Assembly: GCF_019443325.1 (NCBI RefSeq)
Contig: NZ_CP080383.1
Span: 1,488,001-1,552,000 of the forward strand
Direction of reading: 5' to 3'
Origin: Cryobacterium sp. PAMC25264
GTDB taxonomy: Bacteria > Actinomycetota > Actinomycetes > Actinomycetales > Microbacteriaceae
DNA: 64,000 nucleotides
The position numbers and the translations under genes are program-made. Of the stretch, positions 60,737 to 64,000 are shown one piece after another (positions within the stretch are counted from its first letter, which is position 1; each line of letters starts with the position of its first letter). Below the pieces are notes generated by a model. That model did not search any database and had not been told where the DNA came from. It worked only from the letters and a program-made list of their open reading frames with translations.

Positions 60737-63208
60737 ATGAAGTTCGGCCACTTCGACGACGAAGCCAGGGAATATGTCATCGAGACCCCGTTGACCCCCT
60801 ACCCGTGGATCAACTATCTCGGCAGCGAGGATTTCTTCTCGCTGGTCTCCCACACGGCGGGTGGTTACACCTTCTACAAGGACGCCAAGATGCGGCGCCT
60901 CACCCGTTACCGCTACAACGACATCCCCACCGACTCGGGCGGACGCTACTTCTTCATCAAGGACGGCGACGACGTGTGGACGTCCAGCTGGCTACCGATG
61001 AAGAAGGATCTCGACTTCTTCGAGACCCGACACGGCATGGGCTACACCCGCATCACGGGTGAGCGCGGCGGCCTGCGCGTCTCGACCCTCTACTTCGTTC
61101 CACTGGGCGAGACCGCGGAGGTGCAGAAAGTCACGATCACGAACACCTCCGACACGGTCAAGACCTTCTCGCTGTTCTCCTACCTCGAGTTCTGCCTGTG
61201 GAACGCCCAGGACGACCAGACCAACTACCAGCGCAACCTCTCCATCGGCGAGGTCGAGGTAGACGGCAGTGCGATTTACCACAAGACCGAGTACCGCGAA
61301 CGTCGCGACCACTACGCCGTTTACGGCGTCAACGCCGAGATCGCCGGGTTCGACACCGACCGGGAGACCTTCGTGGGCCTCTACGAGACCCTCGCCGAGG
61401 CGAAGGTGCCGCACGCCGGGAAGGCCGCGAACTCGATGGCCTCCGGCTGGTACCCGATCGGCTCCCACCAGGTCGACTCCACCCTGCAGCCCGGCGAGAG
61501 CCGTGACCTGGTCTTCGTGCTCGGCTATGTCGAGAACACGCCGGAGAACGGCCAGGAGAAGTGGGCCGACGACGCCAAGCAGGTCATCAACAAGACCCGC
61601 GCCCACGAACTGCTGGCCCGGTTGTCCACGACCGAGGCCGCCGACGCCGCCTTCGACGCGCTCGGCGTGTACTGGACCGACCTGCTGAGCGCCTATACCG
61701 TCACCTCCCCCGACGACAAGCTCAACCGCATGGTCAACATCTGGAACCAATACCAGTGCATGGTGACGTTCAATATGAGCCGCTCGGCCTCGTACTTCGA
61801 GACCGGCATCGGCCGGGGTATGGGGTTCCGCGACTCCACCCAGGATCTGCTCGGCTTCGTGCACCTGATCCCGGACCGCGCCCGCGAACGCATCCTCGAC
61901 ATCGCCGCCACCCAGCTGCCGGACGGATCGGCGTACCACCAGTACCAGCCGCTCACCAAGCGCGGAAACAACGAACTCGGCTCAGGCTTCAACGACGACC
62001 CGGCCTGGCTGATCATCGGGGTGGATGCCTACCTCAAGGAGACTGGCGACTACACGATCCTTGACGAGATCGTGCCGTTCGACAACAACGACGCCCTGGC
62101 CGAGACCCTGTACACCCACCTGACCCGGTCGTTCGAGTTCACCCTGAACAACCTGGGCCCGCACGGGCTGCCGCTGATCGGCCGGGCCGACTGGAACGAC
62201 TGCCTCAACCTCAACTGCTTCTCCACCACCCCCGGCGAGTCCTTCCAGACCACCGAGAACCAGGCCGGCGGGGTGGCGGAGTCGACCTTCATCGCCGCCC
62301 AGTTCGTGCTGGCGGCCGGGCAGTACGCCACTATCGCCGAACGCGGCGGCGACACCGTGCAGGCCGGCAAGGCCCGTCAGGCCGCCGCCGACATGACCCA
62401 AGCGCTGCTGACCGACGGATGGGACGGCGACTGGTTCCTGCGCGCATACGACTTCTACGGGAACAAGGTCGGCACATCCGAAGATACCGAGGGCCGGATC
62501 TGGATCGAACCGCAGGGCTTCGCCGTTCTGGCCGGCGTCGGCGTGGAGCACAACGCGGACGGCACGCCGGTACAGACCAGCCCGGCGTTCAGGGCCCTCG
62601 ATTCGGTGGACCGGCTGCTCGGTTCCGAACACGGTCTGGTGCTTCAGTACCCTGCCTACCGGAGCTATCGCATCGAACTCGGCGAGGTATCGACCTATCC
62701 CCCGGGCTACAAGGAGAACGGTGGCATCTTCTGCCATAACAACCCCTGGGTGATCATCGGCGAGACGGTGCTGGGCCGCGGCGCCAAGGCGTTCGACCAC
62801 TACCGCAAGATCACGCCGGCGTACCGGGAGGAGATCTCCGAGGTGCACCGTACCGAGCCGTACGTCTACGCGCAGATGATCGCGGGCAAGGAAGCTGTCC
62901 GGCACGGCGAGGCCAAGAACTCCTGGCTCACGGGCACTGCTGCGTGGAACTTCGTGACCGTCTCGCAGTACCTGCTGGGCGTGCGCACGGACTACGACGG
63001 CCTCGTCGTGGACCCGCAGATCGGTCCCGACGTCACCGAGTTCACCGTCACCCGCCAGGCGCGCGGCGCGACCTACGTGATCACGGTGGCCAATTCCGGC
63101 CGAGAGGGATCCCGCGCGAGTCTGACGGTCGACGGAGTCCCCATCGAGGGTCGTACCGTGCCGTACGCCCCGGCCGGCGCCACCGTGCAGGTGCACGCCA
63201 CTCTCTAG
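60737..63208 (+). CDS. Cellobiose phosphorylase (GH94)
   Basis: The enzyme splits cellobiose with phosphate into glucose and glucose 1-phosphate. The 823-residue protein closely follows the Cellulomonas cellobiose phosphorylase pattern: [41 protein letters not shown], and the catalytic aspartate in [15 protein letters not shown]. No signal peptide, so it acts on imported cellobiose. It has its own promoter region and operator and ends at a strong terminator, so it is a separate unit from the GH42/ABC genes. Confidence 0.95.
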   Translation: MKFGHFDDEAREYVIETPLTPYPWINYLGSEDFFSLVSHTAGGYTFYKDAKMRRLTRYRYNDIPTDSGGRYFFIKDGDDVWTSSWLPMKKDLDFFETRHGMGYTRITGERGGLRVSTLYFVPLGETAEVQKVTITNTSDTVKTFSLFSYLEFCLWNAQDDQTNYQRNLSIGEVEVDGSAIYHKTEYRERRDHYAVYGVNAEIAGFDTDRETFVGLYETLAEAKVPHAGKAANSMASGWYPIGSHQVDSTLQPGESRDLVFVLGYVENTPENGQEKWADDAKQVINKTRAHELLARLSTTEAADAAFDALGVYWTDLLSAYTVTSPDDKLNRMVNIWNQYQCMVTFNMSRSASYFETGIGRGMGFRDSTQDLLGFVHLIPDRARERILDIAATQLPDGSAYHQYQPLTKRGNNELGSGFNDDPAWLIIGVDAYLKETGDYTILDEIVPFDNNDALAETLYTHLTRSFEFTLNNLGPHGLPLIGRADWNDCLNLNCFSTTPGESFQTTENQAGGVAESTFIAAQFVLAAGQYATIAERGGDTVQAGKARQAAADMTQALLTDGWDGDWFLRAYDFYGNKVGTSEDTEGRIWIEPQGFAVLAGVGVEHNADGTPVQTSPAFRALDSVDRLLGSEHGLVLQYPAYRSYRIELGEVSTYPPGYKENGGIFCHNNPWVIIGETVLGRGAKAFDHYRKITPAYREEISEVHRTEPYVYAQMIAGKEAVRHGEAKNSWLTGTAAWNFVTVSQYLLGVRTDYDGLVVDPQIGPDVTEFTVTRQARGATYVITVANSGREGSRASLTVDGVPIEGRTVPYAPAGATVQVHATL

Positions 63209-63222
63209 CAGCCGCGCACGCC

Positions 63223-63250
63223 GAGGGCCGGGTCGGAAGACCCGGCCCTC
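63223..63250 (+). terminator. Terminator after the cellobiose phosphorylase gene
   Basis: GAGGGCCGGGTC GGAA GACCCGGCCCTC forms a perfect 12-bp stem with a stable GGAA loop, 14 bases after the stop codon. Confidence 0.7.
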
Positions 63251-63274
63251 CCGCGAACCTGGCGCGACCCATCC

Positions 63275-63300
63275 GGTGGTTGAGCCTGTCGAAACCTGGC
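63275..63300. repeat. Single arm of the REP-like element
   Basis: GGTGGTTGAGCCTGTCGAAA and CCTGGC match the left arm of the element at 24251-24395 with a few changes. It sits between the terminator and the end of the ABC-F gene. Confidence 0.6.
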
Positions 63301-63304
63301 GGGG

Positions 63305-64000
63305 TCAGGCGACGGCGACCTCGACCTCGCCCGGCTCGGCACCCGCACTACCGAAGATCAGGCGGCGGTTGGCGATCTTGTCGGTGAAGAACCTGTCGTG
63401 GCTGACCACGACGACAGCCCCCGGGAAGTGCAGCAGCGCGCGCTCCATCACCTGCGTGCTCGACATGTCGAGGTGGTTGGTGGGTTCGTCGAGCAGCAGC
63501 ACCGAGGCGCCGGAGAGCAGGCACTGGGCCATGGCGACCCGGGCCTTCTGGCCGCCGGAGAGGTTGCCGATCTTCTGCTTGAGGTCGGCCTCGGAGAACT
63601 GGAACATGGTGAGGAACCGGTTGACCGACTTCTTGGTGGCGGTGAACGCGAGGCTGCCCTCGAGCGCGTTGACGGCATGGCTGACGGTGTCGGCGTCGTC
63701 GAGTTCGGCCAGCACCTGGTTGTACGACACCATGCCGGCGCCCTTGGCCCAGTCGACCTCGCCGTGATCCGCGGCCTCTTCCCCCGTGAGCACCCGCAGC
63801 AGAGTGGTCTTGCCGCTGCCGTTGGCGCCGAGCACCACGATGCGGTTGCCGCGACGGATCTCGAAGCTCAGGTCGTTGAAGAGCACCTTCTCGCCATAGG
63901 CCTTGCTGAGCATCTCGACCCGACAAAGCACATCCTTCACGTGCAGGCCGCCGTAGATCTCGGTGATGATCTTGTCGACCGGCCGCGGAGTGCGGGACTT
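63305..64000 (-). CDS. ABC-F family ATPase, C-terminal part
   Basis: The last 231 residues of an ABC-F protein, running off the right edge. The second nucleotide-binding domain is complete: VLGANGSGKTTLLRVLTG (Walker A), IGNLSGGQKARVAMA (signature), VLLLDEPTNHLDM (Walker B with the family-typical DEPTNHLD), and VVVVSHDRFF. ABC-F proteins act on the ribosome; without the N-terminus I cannot name the subtype (EttA-like or other). Confidence 0.92.
   Translation of the reverse strand, partial: KSRTPRPVDKIITEIYGGLHVKDVLCRVEMLSKAYGEKVLFNDLSFEIRRGNRIVVLGANGSGKTTLLRVLTGEEAADHGEVDWAKGAGMVSYNQVLAELDDADTVSHAVNALEGSLAFTATKKSVNRFLTMFQFSEADLKQKIGNLSGGQKARVAMAQCLLSGASVLLLDEPTNHLDMSSTQVMERALLHFPGAVVVVSHDRFFTDKIANRRLIFGSAGAEPGEVEVAVA

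Overview
The window is high-GC actinobacterial DNA, most likely from the Microbacteriaceae (a Cryobacterium-like genus is my guess). The evidence is the gene content: a cytochrome bc1-aa3 respiratory pair (qcrC, ctaE), the RNA polymerase-binding protein RbpA, mycothiol biosynthesis (mshC), the PafB/PafC DNA-damage regulators next to tatA-tatC-helY, and GTG starts with 4-bp stop/start overlaps throughout.

Layout. 1-28 kb is conserved chromosome: qcrC/ctaE, trpD, a glycerol block (glpK, glpF, dhaKLM), small genes (RidA-like, DUF308 membrane protein, SDR, NfeD plus SPFH protein, glycerophosphodiesterase), rbpA, then a long leftward run pafB-pafC-(membrane protein)-tatA-tatC-helY-lnt, an FKBP lipoprotein, trmI, a HAD phosphatase, a PAC2 protein, mshC, uppP and an M20 peptidase. 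A tRNA-Leu(GAG) gene at 28180-28264 marks the left edge of an accessory island of about 23 kb (28.3-51.8 kb). The island is richer in A and T and has long non-coding stretches, remnants and repeats. It holds a DDE-transposase/degenerate tyrosine-recombinase pair with a divergent small regulator, a single-chain type ISP restriction-modification enzyme coupled to a GIY-YIG protein, an ImmA-like/PIN toxin-antitoxin-like pair, a three-gene module with helicase-associated and ParS/Xre-antitoxin-like domains, a metallophosphoesterase with a small partner, an OLD-family ATPase/nuclease, a two-gene zinc-finger/hydrophobic-helix module, and an AbiJ-like HEPN protein. It reads as a defence island at a tRNA hot spot. 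52-64 kb is a beta-glycoside utilisation locus: LacI regulator, two GH42 beta-galactosidases flanking an ABC importer that lacks its own ATPase, then a GH94 cellobiose phosphorylase behind a CebR-like operator, and the end of an ABC-F gene.

Two cross-cutting observations. First, nine otherwise well-conserved genes (trpD, glpK, glpF, dhaK, the DUF308 gene, the SDR gene, the PAC2 gene and the M20 peptidase among them; glpK and glpF more than once) are broken by small deletions, nearly all the loss of one base from a short run, and restoring them gives full-length proteins. That pattern looks more like sequence error than gene decay. Second, two copies of a previously unrecognised (to me) RNA-like element occur inside the island at about 45.3 and 51.7 kb: a hairpin with an invariant GTTGAGA loop, a stem with one compensatory pair, and an adjoining terminator hairpin.

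The strongest leads for an undescribed system are the duplicated hairpin RNA, the transposase/recombinase pair at the tRNA, the type ISP enzyme coupled to a GIY-YIG protein, and the two-gene module at 47.7-49.0 kb.
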